In this document: one piece after another, positions 26,806 to 40,200 of the stretch
Numbering within the stretch: the first letter of the stretch is position 1
Layout: each line of letters opens with the position of its first letter
Source of the DNA: Hyperoodon ampullatus
Taxonomy: Eukaryota > Chordata > Mammalia > Artiodactyla > Ziphiidae
Direction: 5' to 3'
Length of the DNA stretch: 64,000 nucleotides
Assembly: GCA_949752795.1 (NCBI GenBank)
Contig: OX457075.1
Coordinates: forward strand, 2,976,001-3,040,000
Notes under the pieces: model-generated
Databases searched by the model: none
Seen by the model: only the letters and a program-made list of their open reading frames with translations
What the model was told of the DNA's origin: nothing
Translations under genes and position numbers: made by a program

Positions 26806-27809
26806 CCTGGCTATGCTTTTTACTTCAGAAACCTCTAATGTCTCTCAACTGCCTAGGGGCTCACCAACTCCAAATCACTGAGCACAGAATTTAAGGGAGG
26901 AACTATTCATTATATTTTACACTCCTACTAACACTTCTGTGGATAGGCTGAAATTGTTTTCAGAATGACAGAAATAAATGACAGTGGTGCACGCATGATG
27001 GGTGCATGATCTCTACTGTGTGACCCATTGTCTGATTATACCCAAGAGGTGCGGGGCATGCTGGGAAGTACAGCAGACACAGTCGTGAATGCAAAATTGA
27101 TATCAGATAATAACAAATGGATGTGAATACCTGCTACGTGCATGGTGTCCTAATTTAATGGTCAGTAGTATGACATAAATGTGATTGCATTCATGAACCT
27201 GAATGAGAAAACGGGTGGAGATGAGTGTCAGGTTTAAGATCATATGGGCTGGAAGTGAAAGAACTGCATTTGAACCTAGGCATGTGGCTGGGGAAACCCT
27301 GATACTGATTCCCACGCTGAACTGAAACTGCAAATATGACGCATCCTACATAAGAGACTTGCACAAAAGCAGCCCCCGTGGATGCCAGTGGAGGACTGTC
27401 CCCCCCGCCGGGGCTGACTGCAAGCTGCCAACGTGTCTTTAGGTTACAAGCGAGGAGCGGGAGGGAGTGCCAGCAACTGGCTCTCACGAGGCTGGTTGGT
27501 GCACGGCTGCTGGACGGGACCCCAAGTTCTACTAGGGACCCTGCTCCAGCGGCGTGACTGGGGCCAGTTCCTGGGCGATTTACATACAGTCACAACAGTG
27601 GAGGATGCAGAGCTGGAAGGGACCTCAGACAAGCCCCAGCCTCAGTGCTTCCCTGGTAGCATCCTTCCTCCTTTAGAAGATGTCATTCATCACTGCCGTC
27701 CTTTGCTAAGGTTAAATGTCAAGTCCCTGATTATAATGCTCCAGTGGTGCATCACCAACCCTTCCGTTATAAGTAAGTATCTCGGGCAGGGAACGGGACA
27801 GGTCCTGCT

Positions 27810-28080
27810 AGGGAATGAATGTTTGTGCCCCCATAAGATTCTTACGTTGAAGCCCTAATGAGATGGTCTTTGGAGGTGGGGCCTTTGAGAGGTCCTAGGT
27901 CATGAGGGTGGAGCCCCCATGGTGGGATTAGTGTCCTTTTAAGGATACGAAGGAAAGCTAGCCCTCTGTCTGCTCTCAGCCATGTGAGGACAACAGCAAG
28001 AGGGGGTCCTCACCAGACACCTGATCTGCGGTGCTTTGACCTTGGACTTTGCAGCCTCCAGAACCTGGGAAAATCAGCAT
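27810..28080 (+). mobile_element. MLT1/MST-type LTR fragment (ERVL-MaLR)
   Basis: GAATGAATGTTTGTGCCCCC, GGAGGTGGGGCCTTTGAGAG, GTCATGAGGGTGGAGCCCCC, CTCACCAGACACCTGATCTG and GCAGCCTCCAGAACCTGGGA follow the MaLR LTR order. The 3' end appears to be missing. Confidence 0.8.
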
Positions 28081-28904
28081 CGGTTGATGAAGATGCCCTG
28101 TCTGTGGTATGTGTTACAGACCAAGCTGAGACAGACCCCTCCTGCATGGGCTCTGTGAGGGCTCCTGCCTCTTGATAAAACTGTTTACCTACCCAAGCTT
28201 TGAAAAGAGGGATAGTTTGACACTATGCTGTTGTCTCTTCAGCCACCCTCAGCATCCTTGAAAATCCCATTTTTAACCCCTGCCTCAGGCACCCATGATA
28301 TGCAATTTAAACCCGCACAAATGGCTGGTCCCCCCACAGTGCGGCCTGGAGCTCCCATCCCAGGACCCCGAGTCTTCATTCCACAGTCAGACATTCGCTC
28401 CTGCTGCTGGCCTTGCTGGGACAGCAACCTCCCGACCCAGAGGAAGATGGCAGGAGTGGGCAACGTCGGCCCCACCAAGCCCAAGACCCAGTGGAGAGAC
28501 AGACAGGTGCCCAGAGCCTCCTCCCCCAGCCCCGGAAGTACGAAACACACGTACAGCCAAAAGGTCTCCTGGAAACCATTCCTCAACATCTCCTAAACAA
28601 AAAGGACGAGCGGACTGTATTAACTGCCAGGTTCTTCACTACGGTTCTCTCCTCCCTCTAGACCAGTTCCCCCCAGGGGACACCTGGCGGTGACAGGAGC
28701 CAGTTTAGGTGTCCCCCTCGGTGAGAGGTGCTCCTGGCTTCAAGGGGGGAGAGACCAGGGATGCTGGGGGCACAGGACAGCCCCCAGCAGGGAGTGATCT
28801 AGCCTGAAACGCTGTAGGGCCACAGCCAGGGAACCTTGGCTACACACACAGAAAACCGTTCTCCAAAAACTAAAGATGTGGTGTTCTTAATCCAAGGAGA
28901 AATC

Positions 28905-30543
28905 GTACCCACAAATCACATTTTATTAGTTGTCCAATGCCACCTTCCATTCATGTCCTGGGTTTTAATTAAATTTTATGAACTACCAGTACAAATCAAT
29001 ACAAAGCATTTTTTTTTTTTTTTAACACACCAACAGCTTGAATGTTCCTGAAGCTTTTAAACAATGAGTTGACTGTGGGCAAACAGAAGGCAAGGACCCA
29101 GAGAGATAATTAGCTCATGCATCTGGTGCTGGCTAATAAATAATTTCCACATGAATGTAGAAACCACTCAATGTTAACTGCATTTATTATTATTTTTAAA
29201 TAGTTGGAAACGATAATAAAAGGCGATTTTCAGAAGCATCTTGGTTGACTGGGTAGAACAGCTTAAGTTAAAAAATAATTAGTTACCCCTTGGCTGGGGT
29301 GGGTGAACACACAGCACAATCCTCCGTCCCGCTGGATGCCGGCAGATGGAGTGACCTTTCACAAAAGACATTTTCCTGCATTTCTTCTTGTGGAAGCCAG
29401 AAGCCAGGAACAGCACCCTGCTTGGAAAAGAGAATGTTTGGTTCACACAGTCTGCTTTGGTTTATTTAAACAGGTAAGAAAGTGGTCCCCAGTTTCCCTG
29501 AGGAGAAAATGTGTTTTCTGACTTCTATCACCAGTCTGAATGTTTCCTTTTCTGTTAAGGTAAAAAGTACATGTTCCTTTCTCTCCAGTGTTCAGTTGCT
29601 CCTTTCCGGAAATACTCTTCAGATAAAGTATCCGTGTGTCTCTTTTGGCCAGCAGCCCCAGGCCACGCCTTCCCCACGATGACCGTCTGCCGTCCAGTGC
29701 CCGCAGGGCACTGCCACGCCCTTGGATGTGGGTAACAATCCGAAGCTCTGAACTGAAAGTTCGCATAATGCAGCGAAAAGTATCTTCTCAAAAAAATGTA
29801 AAAATGTAGCTATTTATGCTCTTTTAGTAAGGCTTGCGAACTGGTAATTAAATAAGCAGAATATAACTCATAAGCCAAAAAAGTGCATTTTAAATAAAAT
29901 TAACAGAGATTGTTAAAACTACAACCAAAAAGATGGATGAGCAGGTTATTTTTGGTTAATCTGGGGCGGAGATGATACAATAGCTATGGGATTATTTTCA
30001 TTTTTAGTCCATTTGGTTTTGCTTGATATATTCACAAAGATCACGAAGAGTGTATCTTTGAATTTCACACGGTCTCTCCTCACCGGCCTCCTGACATTTC
30101 GGCATCCCAGACACTAGAGCCCCGCTGATAATCACTCAGATGGGGAGGGACGTGCTGGCCTTCCATTCTAATGAACTTTTTACAAAACTGGTCTTCGTTC
30201 ATGAATATTTCAGTAAGCACAGAAAATAAACAGCTCTTGCTTTGCTGTAAACACACCATTAGGCTCACAATCTCACGATCAGGCCGCCTTTGTCAGACAC
30301 CGGACGGGTGCGTTTGGGCTGTTTTCACAGGCCAGGTTGAGGGGTTTCGGTTCCTGTTGCAGAAGCTCAACAGGCAGAGGGAAACAGGAGGCTCTCCCCT
30401 CGCCTGCTTTACTAATCAAATTCTTTTCATCCGTCAAATTCTTTTCTTGCCCTTCAGGGCAATCTTTTCCTTGTTGCAGCCATTCACTTGGTAATTGCAA
30501 AAGGAAAAAAATCAACCGTCTCCCCACATGGTTCCCTGGGAGC
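28905..30543 (-). other. CSGALNACT1: CSGALNACT1 3' untranslated region (probable extent)
   Basis: The 1.6 kb downstream of the stop in gene sense is AT-rich and contains no recognisable SINE or L1, as expected for a conserved 3' UTR. A minus-strand AATAAA (TTTATT at 28922-28927) would place cleavage near 28,905. Another AATAAA, at about 29,181, is a possible earlier site. A T-tract at about 29,009-29,023 would be an A-tract in the transcript. The end point is inferred. Confidence 0.55.
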
Positions 30544-31056
<513 letters not shown>

Positions 31057-32704
31057 TCACTTGCTCCCAGGAGGCCCCAGCAGCGTGGTGGGCTGCAATT
31101 ATAACAGCTCTGGGGTCAGTGATACCCCAGCCTTAGACCAAGGGCTGCCGCAGCGTCCCAACCAAAACCCCTGAACGAACCCTCGTGGGATCCTTTGAAT
31201 GTGGCCTCCTCCTGCCACTGCAGAGGACCAGGGCCCTGCGGTGTGAAAAATTCACGTCCCACTAAAGCACTGTTCCTCCTATCGACTTAAGGGGGTCCCC
31301 GAAGCTGTGTGTCCTCCACAGGCTGGTGAAAGGAGTCATTTTAAAGGGACTGGCCTCACAGTTCTGAAGTTTGACTCAGAGAATCTCGTTTCACGTTCTA
31401 GTGACTCCTTCACACGGTGAGGAAGGGTCACCTTTGAAAACTGAGGCGGCCTCACATCTTCTCTTCACTTCAAGCCACGGCGTCCCAGACAGAACCAAGA
31501 AGCACTGGCCTCTCTGTTGTCACCATTCCTTTCTCACTGAGGAGATTTCTTGGACCTTTTGTGGAGAAGTGACTCAGTGTCTTTGTCGCACAGCCCGATT
31601 CCCTGCAGTCTCCAGGCCACGCTGCTCCGATGGAGACCCCCACTGGAGGGGGAAGTGGGGAACCCAGCCTGCACCCCTTGCGGTGAGCACGGGTGCCGTG
31701 CGGCCCCCGGACGCGGGACAGGAAGACATTGAGTCACGGCCTGAATTCGTCTTGGTTATCATACTGGCAGCCACTTTCCCTCTCTTAAGTTTAGTTTCTT
31801 TACCCTGAAATGCAGCAGGTGCCATAACCAGATGAGACAGTAGGGTAAGGGGCAGTGCTTGGTTGGCTGTGATGGATTTCTCATCACCGGTGTCATGACT
31901 ACTTATTAAATAGACGGCGTACAAGTGAGACACCCACCTGCAAATGTGCACAGGATGGCAAAGAGCGACGGGGGTCCAGATGTGACCGAGAGGCTCCGAG
32001 CACGAGCCCCCTTCCCGCCTGCCACCCCCATGGTTGTCAGTGACAGCGATGCTCTATCGTTAGGAAAATCCAGTGTGTTATAACTCCAAAACTGCTAAAC
32101 GTACATCATCTCAAAATCACCTTTGCTTGTACACAGAGCAAGGAAACAAGAGTTTCTCAAAATGGAAATTTCCTTCAGAACATTTTAAGAATATGTCACT
32201 TTTGGAAATTACATTTGCACATAATCATTTAGGACGACTTCTTAAAGAAATCAAGGAGCACCGTGGTGAGTTGCTGGGAACCTGAGCAAACCCACCACTC
32301 AGAGACCCATGTCCCCCACATTCTGCTGCTTCTAGCAGGACTTGACTTCAAGATGTTTGGGTTTTTTTATCTTTCTAACTCGGTGATCTCTTCGAGGGTC
32401 CTGTAGTCCCTGTTGTCCACCGCACTTCTGAGCAAAAGAAACTGGCCTCCTCAGACCTTACAGAGAGAAGCCCTAAGCCTTGGGCAGGAGGGGATGGGCC
32501 AGAAGAGAGCAAGACAGGGGGCTGAGGGGCCCCAGGGGGACGCAGGGCGGGGAATCTCCACGTGAGGGTGGGCCTCTAGCTCCACCCCGCTCAGGGTCCA
32601 CCCGAGCCTCTGGGCCCAAGGTCAAGGCTTGGGCCTGTTCACTCATCCCCAGTCCTGTACAATCCACAGATCTATTCCCTCCAGAGGCACCTGAATAGGT
32701 CCTG

Positions 32705-32705
<1 letters not shown>

Positions 32706-32759
<54 letters not shown>
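32706..32759. repeat. (TG)27 microsatellite
   Basis: There are 27 uninterrupted TG units. It is (CA)n in the CSGALNACT1 transcript. Tracts like this are usually length-polymorphic. Confidence 0.98.
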
Positions 32760-32761
<2 letters not shown>

Positions 32762-32898
32762 ATTTCCCAGGGGACAGGAGACCCTCGGTGCTGATCCTGA
32801 CTAGGCCCCCCGATGGCTGTGAGGTCCATCTGCGTCTGAGAGACTCGGTCCCCTCATCTGCAACCAGAAGGCCCTTCCTCTCTGTGTTCAGGGAGCGG

Positions 32899-32929
<31 letters not shown>

Positions 32930-33003
32930 ACTTGTGCATGTATGTGTGTGTGCGTGTGCACGCGTGCATGCATCTGTGTACACGCCTGTGTGCCTGTGTG
33001 CCT
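32899..33003. repeat. Compound TG/TGCG/CATG alternating tract
   Basis: TGTGTGTG, then (GCGT)n, then mixed GTGCATG and GTGCACGCG runs. This is alternating purine-pyrimidine sequence that could adopt Z-DNA. Confidence 0.85.
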
Positions 33004-33384
33004 GTTGACAGTGACTGTGCACTCCGGACGTGCAGTGACATCTGGAATGTTCACAGGTTCAGCAGAGAGGAACCGGGATCCCCCCGATGTGTGACTTTCC
33101 CCAGTCCTCCGTGTTGTCCTTCTTTCTGGTGGTTCCCCTCTCTGTGGAGGACGTTCTGTGCGGACACAGGAGCCCGGCCCGGCTGGACGGAGGCCCCGGG
33201 CAACTTGCTTCGAAGCCGCCTTCGTGCAACAGCCTGACTTTGCCCTCATTTCTGTCCTCCCCCGGGGACACTGAGAGGTGCTGAAGGAGAAAACAGGGTC
33301 CCCACTGCCCCGAGCGCCCTCAGCCCAGCGCCCACATCCGTGGCCGGAGAGCAGCCTCCTTAGGCACCAGGGCCCCGGGCTCAC

Positions 33385-33466
33385 CTATGTTGATGAAGTC
33401 GGACCGGTACTGGCACGTCATCCCGAACCCGAAGTCTCTCCAGAACCCAGTTTCCTTCTTTATGAC
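33385..33466 (-). CDS. CSGALNACT1: CSGALNACT1 coding exon
   Basis: This 82 bp internal exon encodes 27 residues, [20 protein letters not shown] followed by RSDFINI, plus the first base of a glycine codon. Minus-strand acceptor CCCTGCAG and donor GTGAGC are clear on the + strand as CTGCAGGG after 33466 and GCTCAC before 33385. It joins in frame to the terminal exon, giving INIGGFDLD. The segment lies between the DxD and GWGGED motifs of the catalytic domain. A (CA)n(CT)n tract lies about 200 bp upstream in the gene's sense, at 33661-33718. Confidence 0.96.
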
Positions 33467-33660
33467 CTGCAGGGAGGGCACCGTCACTTGAGGTAGGACA
33501 GAGTGGACGCGGATGGGGGTGTCACACATGGGGGGCATCGCTGACACACAGCCAGCCCCTGGGTGGAGGACAGTGAAGACACAGCAAGCCACCCGTCCCC
33601 AAGGGGCTCTGTGATTTTGGGCACCTGTGGCCGGAATGTTTCCAGGGCAGAGGCTTGAAC

Positions 33661-33718
33661 ACACACATACACGCACACACACACACACACACACTCTCTC
33701 TCTCTCTCTCTCTCTCTC
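33661..33718. repeat. (CA)n(CT)n compound microsatellite
   Basis: Interrupted CA units are followed by about 12 CT units. It lies about 195 bp from the acceptor of the exon at 33385-33466, and reads (GA)n(GT)n in the transcript. Confidence 0.95.
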
Positions 33719-34933
33719 AAGCGCAGCGGGGTCTGGGGTGGGGAGCCAGTTTGGGGCGGCGCCATGGAAAAGCCACCTACACATCTGGCCTGACACCTGC
33801 ACGGGCGAGAAGCAGGTCTGGGGCCCACAGGCCAGGCGGGCGGCCAGCAAAGGGCTCAGGAAGTTGAGAGAAGGAAAGAGAACCACCTAGAATTCAGGCG
33901 CCGTGGCCCGGGGCACGAACCGGACTCCCTCAGGGATTGAAAAGCAAACCCGAGGCTGCGCTGCTGGCCCTGGACAAGGGCACCGAGAGGCCAGGTCCTG
34001 AGGACACGCTCAGTCCATTCATCCGCGGTTTTAACATCAGCTGCTCCCCGCGCACGTGCGGGGCCTCCAGGCAGGGACCGGCTATGAAAAGCCGGGCCTG
34101 GCCCTGCCCCGTGTCTCACTCTTCAAGTACATTTCTAACGTATTTGCTGGAGCAACAAGACTAATTTTAAAATGGTTTTTGTTGTTTACGTAGTTCTGGC
34201 TGCACTAATCCTGGGAGTGGGTTTGCGACCCTAATGGCTGTTTTTCCGGATTTGTCCCGGTCGCTCGCGTAGGTGTTAGGAGGAAAGGAAGCCCCGCAGC
34301 AGGGCCCCCGCGCCCGGCCCGTTGCCCTCTAACTGGAGAGAGCTTGCCCCGCCCCAGCGAGACCTCTGGCCGGCCCCGCAGTCCCTCTGTTTCTGTTCCT
34401 TTAATGAGGAGATGGAGCCTAGTCGCCCCAAGGGCTCTCCCAGCCTGACACCCAAATACTCACCCCATCGCTGCCTTCCACCTTCCCGAGGGCTCCCTCC
34501 ACCTGTACCACAGGCTACACTACACTTGACAAATGGCCTGCAGAAGCGGCGATGGACTTAACATTTCCTGTACTCTGCGACCTATGAAACCGTCTTATTT
34601 CACTACAACCTACACGTGGATGTCACTTACACTATGGTTGGCACAAATCAAGACCAAGGAGAAGGGCCGGGAGAGGCCTGTCTGTCCCCCTCGGCTCCAG
34701 AACCAAGGCCTGCTGTACGGCAGCTCCCCAGCCACACGTGTCATTAGTATCAAGTGGAAAGATTTCACAGGGCAGGAAAGTCGGGAAAAATTTCCACTGA
34801 GTCATTTTTTTAAAATGCTTTCTGTTCCATCCCAGTCATGGCAGGTACACTGTCTCTGCCACAGCTAATGGCTCACTGTCCTTTCTGGTGGCCGGGACAC
34901 AGACATGGCCTGGGTAAAAATGCAGTCAAAGAG

Positions 34934-35291
34934 GGCTTTCCTGGTGGTGCAGTGGTTAAGAGTCCACCTGCTAATGCAGGGGACACAGGTTCAAGCCCTG
35001 GTCCAGGAAGATCCCACATGCCGTGGAGCAACTAAGCCCGTGCGCCACAGCTACTGAGCCTGTGCTCTAGAGCCTGCGAGCCACAACTACTGAGCCCACA
35101 TGCCACAACTACTGAAGCCTTCGCGCCTAGAGCCCGTGCTCCGCAACAAGAGAAGCCACCACGATGAGAAGCCCGCGCGCCACAACAGAGTAGCCCCCGC
35201 TCGCTGCAACTAGAGAAAGCCCGTGCGCAGCGACAAAGACCCAACACAGCCCAAAATAAATTAATTAAATAAATAAATTTATATAAAAAAT
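34934..35291 (+). mobile_element. Long CHR-type SINE (three internal units)
   Basis: The head is GGCTTTCCTGGTGGTGCAGT, with three CCACA(A/G)CTACTGA units and an AT-rich tail. It has a perfect 14 bp target-site duplication atgcagtcaaagag at 34920-34933 and 35292-35305 (first base approximate on the left). Confidence 0.94.
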
Positions 35292-35799
35292 ATGCAGTCA
35301 AAGAGCCGTGGAGCATTCGAACTTCAAATATTTGGCAGCGGTCTACCTGGCATTTAAGACAGAAAGCTCCACACAGGGAAAACAATGGGCCAGCGCTTGG
35401 GAAGAAACACTAGGGGGACTGCAGAGGTAGCCTCACAGGACCCACTGAGTAGACACAGTGCCCAGCAAGGTATGACCCTCACCTGGGGACAGTGTGACAG
35501 AGGCAAACTGACTTGTGAGCGGGGAATGACCTACACAAACACTCATTAACGGGGGCTTTAAAGCTGGCAGGCCATGAAAAGCCAGTATCTGAACAGCGCG
35601 TCGAAATTCAGCCCTTGGTGGGAAGAGATCCGGTGGTGCCCTCGGCATGTACTGTGCGGGCGAGACGGATGCACATGCCAAGTTCACGCCCCTCAGGTGG
35701 GCTGGGCGCTAACTGAAGCAGTGCCCTCGACAGCCCATGAGGCCTCGAGCGTGCGGCAGGCCGCAGCACAGCCCCATTCCGAGCTCTCGGTGGTTTAAC

Positions 35800-36240
35800 T
35801 GCACCCTCCCCCAGGCAATCAGAATAAAATCCACAGGAACATCCAGCCTGCAGAGGCCCCACGTGACCTGCCCCTGCCTGCCCTGTCCATCCCGTCCCCT
35901 CGAATGTGCCAGCTCACAGGTCGCCAAGGCTGGACACCCGCAGTCTGCCCGGCTGGGGTCGCCCTTTCCTGCTCACCACTGGGCTCCGCTCAGAGCGGTC
36001 ACCCTGACCCCCCGCCAGTGTCACGTCACATCAGCTGGTTTATTTTCCCTGTAACGTGAGGTTTCTCTGAAACTCTCCTGTCGAGGGGCTGTTTCCGCCT
36101 GCTGTCCTCACCTACCACCACTGGTGAACGTAAGCTCAGGGCCTTGGTCCCGCTCAGGCTGGATGTGCAGGTCCGATCACTGTCCAGCACCCAGCAGGCA
36201 CTCAGTCACTCCTTCTCCAAGGAACGAGTGAGGAACAACC
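35800..36240 (+). repeat. L2 LINE 3' end
   Basis: The order matches L2: CACGTGACCTGCCCCTGCCT, CTCGAATGTGCCAGCTCACA, CCAGTGTCACGTCACATCAG, TAAGCTCAGGGCCTTGG and CAGCACCCAGCAGGCACTCA. It is ancient and diverged. Confidence 0.72.
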
Positions 36241-37471
36241 AGCCAGTGGAAACGGAGACGGCTGGGGTAGGGAATTCTCAGCAGCGAGGGGCTCAGCCCA
36301 GGCCTCGGAGTCCACCGAGGAAGCTCTCAGAACCTTGGGCTCTGGACCCACAGGCAGAAACGCTTTCCCCTTCCTGGGCTCTAAGCAGACGGCTCGACTT
36401 CTTAGAACCTCGGCCCCAAGCTTCTACACGGAGCTACACACGCGGGTGACATCTACTACCGTGGAGGAGATGGAGATGATACTCTAAGAGGACCATCCCC
36501 CTGCCCTGGATCTCACCCCTCTGCTTCCAGGGCTGTGTCCTCATGACCATGCTCCCTCCCGACCCCCAGCACCCTCTGCACCCGGATCCCAGCAGGCTCT
36601 GCCCGGCACGACACACCACAACCGGACAACTGGACAGTGGTCAGACCCGCCCTCCCTCGGGGAGCCCCCAGACACGCGCTCTGCGGGAGGTCACGTGACG
36701 GGAGTGATAACTTCCTATCAGGACCAAAACACAAAGCACAAATCAGCGCCTCTCCCCACAGATGTGGGAAGGCTCCTCCCTGAGGCCCCACAGGTTCAGC
36801 CGCGCCTGTGGGGCTCCACGTGGCTGACTTGGCAAATGCCGGGGAAGCAATCTGGGCCGGAAAATAAAATCAGTCACAAATTCTCAGGCAGAGTATTTCC
36901 TCCGAACCGGAGAGAGTCTCCCAGGAACCGAGGCTGCATTTGGCCTGCCTCACGTCACCAGAAACCCCACGGGCCCCGGGTTTACAGGCCCCGTGCCTGG
37001 TGTGAGGCTCTGCTGTTGTTGCCTTGAAGTCTTAGTACATCCTGAGTACTGAGGGCCTGTGATTTCACCGTGCACCGGGCCGTGCTGTCACGCGGTGAGT
37101 GGCAGACAACCTGGCTGCAGGGGTCCCGAGGCTGGGCTGCCGCCCCCCGTACACCCCACGTGGGCTGGGCCCTGAGGCTCAGGGGTCAAATGCACAGGAT
37201 CCCAGGGGCTGCGTGTGGTGTGCATGGGCCTCGGGCTGGGAGGCAGCATTACCTGCCCACGATCACTCAGCCAGTCGAGGCCGAGCCCAGACCAGCACCA
37301 GGCTGGCCGTGACAGTGTCCATTTCTTGACAAAAAAGGTGTTTCTCAAGCCACAGCTTTCAAAGAATTGGTCTAAGAACGGACTCAATTGTCACCTCCTC
37401 CAGGATTTGTACTAACCCACACTTTTCTACAAGTCTCCTTTCATCGGCATCTGCATGAAAAAGTGAAGTGT

Positions 37472-37897
37472 TGGGACTTCCCTGGTGGCACAGTGGTTCA
37501 GGATCCGCCTGCCAATGCAGGGGACACGGGTTCGAGCCCTGGTCTGGGAAGATCCCACATGCTGCAGAGCAACTGAGCCCATGTGCCACAACTACTGAGC
37601 CTGCGCTCTAGAGCCCACAAGCCACAACTACTGAGCCCGTGCGCCAAAACTACTGAGCCTGCTCTCTAGAGCCCACGTGCCACAACTACTGAGCCCATGA
37701 GCCACAACTACTGAGCCCACAAGCCAAAACTACTGAAGCTCGTGCACCTAGAGCCTATGCCCTGCAACAAGAGAAGCCATGGCAATGAGAAGACTGCGCA
37801 CGGCAACAAAGCGCAGCCCCTGCTCACCGCAGCTAGAGAAAGCCCACACGCAACAACAAAGACCCAACACAGCCAAAAATAAATTAAAAAAAAAAAA
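37472..37897 (+). mobile_element. Long CHR-type SINE with expanded internal repeat
   Basis: The head is GGGACTTCCCTGGTGGCACA and the tail is AATAAATTAAAAAAA. The short direct repeat tgaagtgt lies at 37464-37471 and 37898-37905. It has six CCA(C/A)AACTACTGA units between about 37,580 and 37,740, where its relatives in this window have one to three, making it the longest SINE here (about 425 bp). Confidence 0.93.
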
Positions 37898-38019
37898 TGA
37901 AGTGTCTTCTGAAGGGCATCGTGCTGGACCAGGACTCTGCCCAGGGAGCCTGCAACCCAGAGTCAGACCCTCTGCCCCTGGAAGCACGCGGATGTGGAGA
38001 ACGTGCCCCCGCCCCCAGC

Positions 38020-38170
38020 TGCCACAGTCTGGTCCCATCACTTGAGTTCCCGACCTGCCACCCAGCGCTGAAGGCTTCTGAGCAAGTGACACATGCCTCT
38101 GAGCTTCAACGTTCTCACCCGTGACATGAGTGCAGCACTCCTTTTCACCTTACTGACTGTTACACGACAA
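38020..38170 (+). repeat. MIR SINE remnant
   Basis: CTTCTGAGCAAGTGACACAT, GCCTCTGAGCTTCAACGTTC and TCACCCGTGACATGAGTGCA resemble MIR. Confidence 0.6.
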
Positions 38171-39679
38171 CGTGGGCAGAGTGCCAGCTGCCCAAAGGCC
38201 ACGGACATGGCATCTGTGAATGTGACTTCTGTTCTCAGCGAATGTCTGCTTCCTGAACAAACAGAAACAGACTAAAAGGATGGACCAGGCCCAGTCCGCA
38301 CTTTTTAGAAGTTTAAACTGAAATGCAGGTCAGTGGTGAAGTGCTCTTTGGACTAAAGGAGAGAGAAGGGTGTAACGAGAGAGAGGTGAGGACAGGGCCC
38401 GCGGACCAGGCGTACGCTGACCAGTCGTCAGACAGTGCCGGGCAGGACCACATGACAGAGGGAGCAGCCAGGCACTGTGGGCATCAGCGCCGGAGAGGAG
38501 ATGGCCCTCGGGGGAGAGCAGCTCAGGAGACACGGGGCAGGGGTGTTCCAGCTGGCGTCAAGCCCAGGTGCTGGGGTCGGGTTTGCAGACATTTCCTCGG
38601 TGATGAGTACGAGAGTCAGATTGTGGAGGGCAGTTCATCCCCCAAAGAATCAGGATTCAGGGCTGTGCTGGCACGGCCGGGACCAGCCCACCGCCTGGGC
38701 AAGGAAGTCTCTTCCCAGCTCTGTCCAGAGATGTCCAGGGGGGAGCCTGAACCAGGCCGCGCTGGAGGACTGACGCCCCAGAGATAGGCAGACAACGCTG
38801 GGAGCCAGCTCCTTCCCCCTTCGGAGAGTGGGCTTTAAACACTTCTGAGCGCACCACCTGCTTTATGCCTTCAAAGGTTTTTTTTAGTGCAGTTAATCTG
38901 TGTTTTGGAAATGCATCTCTGGCCGAGGGTGAAGGAGAGACTGGAGTGTGAGGGAGAGATGGATCTAGATGGCTCCTGCAGTGGCCTCAGCAGGAACTGA
39001 TAAGGCTCAAACCAAGAGAGGGGATGTCTAAAGTTAGCAGTTACGTAAATGAAGGGTTATTCCTTTCTCGGAAGGCTGTTTCTACATTAAAGCATCAGCA
39101 AGTTTCACCTCAGGTTTAAAACTCTACAAATTAAATATTAGTATGAAATCCCACGATTTCACTTACTACTGATTACTAACGGTCTGTACTCAAATGTAAA
39201 GAAAGAAGTAACCTGAACACACAAAAAATCCCCATAAATTTGGTTTCTCGCCTCTATCTGCAGGCAAATGTTATCAAGTGTCAGTGGCAACAGCCAGAAG
39301 TAATAAGTGGTTCACTGACGACCAAGGTCGTATTTGCAGGGCCGCTGGCCGAGTCTCCCGTTTGCACATGGCAGTCATCTGTCACAGCCGCATTCCGGAC
39401 CTGGGCTTTCCCTTCACCTTGATACTGATGCACTCCAGTGAAGGCTCTCAAGAACTTATTAATATATATGTGTCGTACCTTTCAAGACTGAGCCAGAAGG
39501 AACCCCTGGCAGGAAGTCTCTCCTAATTTACCCACCTCCAATCACTACCTGTTATTTTATACCTTCTCTGCACCCACATGTTCTCTCTCCACCATATTAA
39601 CTTCTGGAGTTCGAGGCTCTCCTCTGGTCATTTCCCTTCTATTTCCGCTCTCACCGAGATCTTAAGCAAATCTGTCTCT

Positions 39680-39760
39680 GCCACACTAGATAAGGGAATC
39701 CTGGTCTTGGCCTGAGCTCTAGCTGGCTGTGTGACCCTGGGCGAGTCTAGGAGAAAGAAG
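39680..39760 (+). repeat. MIR SINE fragment
   Basis: GGAATCCTGGTCTTGGCCTG and GCTGGCTGTGTGACCCTGGG are typical MIR text. Confidence 0.6.
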
Positions 39761-40200
39761 TGAGTGAGTGAACTGACCCGGGGCATCACTGCCCAGCACA
39801 GGACACTGCTCCAGTCCCTGACTGCTCCATGCACACCTCAACTACCTCTCTATGGGCAGCAAGTGCTCCAGAAACGGCTCATCCAGTAAGAACATAATGG
39901 ATGCTTTTCTTTTTTGACGGAGGCCCCTTTGTCTCAGAGACAATTGCTCTTTCTGGGATAAAGAGCCATAAATACTGACTCCTAAAATACCAGACCTGTG
40001 TGCTCTATGGAAGGTCTCAGCTGTATTCGGAGGTGACTGGTAAAGGTTGCAGGATAACTCAGAGGCCTTAGAGCTGTGGACACAGCAATCTGAGTTCTGT
40101 TTCTGACTTGACCACTAGTTCTGAGGACCTGAGAAGCTGGCTGGACCATGCCAGATCTTGAGCTTCCCTGCAGGAATGGCAATAAAAGGATAAAACTTTT

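Larger units (their letters stand above)
16011..28904. other. Intergenic region between the two convergent genes
   Basis: About 12.9 kb separate the inferred 3' ends of SH2D4A and CSGALNACT1. It is mostly repeats, listed separately. I recognise nothing in 16,011-16,450, 16,895-17,155, 17,395-17,685, 18,770-19,590, 19,921-20,235, 20,750-21,110 and 21,325-22,100. 25,616-27,800 is also unassigned apart from the open frame at 25,624-26,406 and a MIR at 26,695-26,805. Confidence 0.7.

Noticed and set aside
32707..33384. Open frames of 118-176 codons across the TG microsatellites
   Set aside because: They are repeat-driven (Cys-Val or Thr-His runs) and overlap a real CSGALNACT1 exon in other frames.
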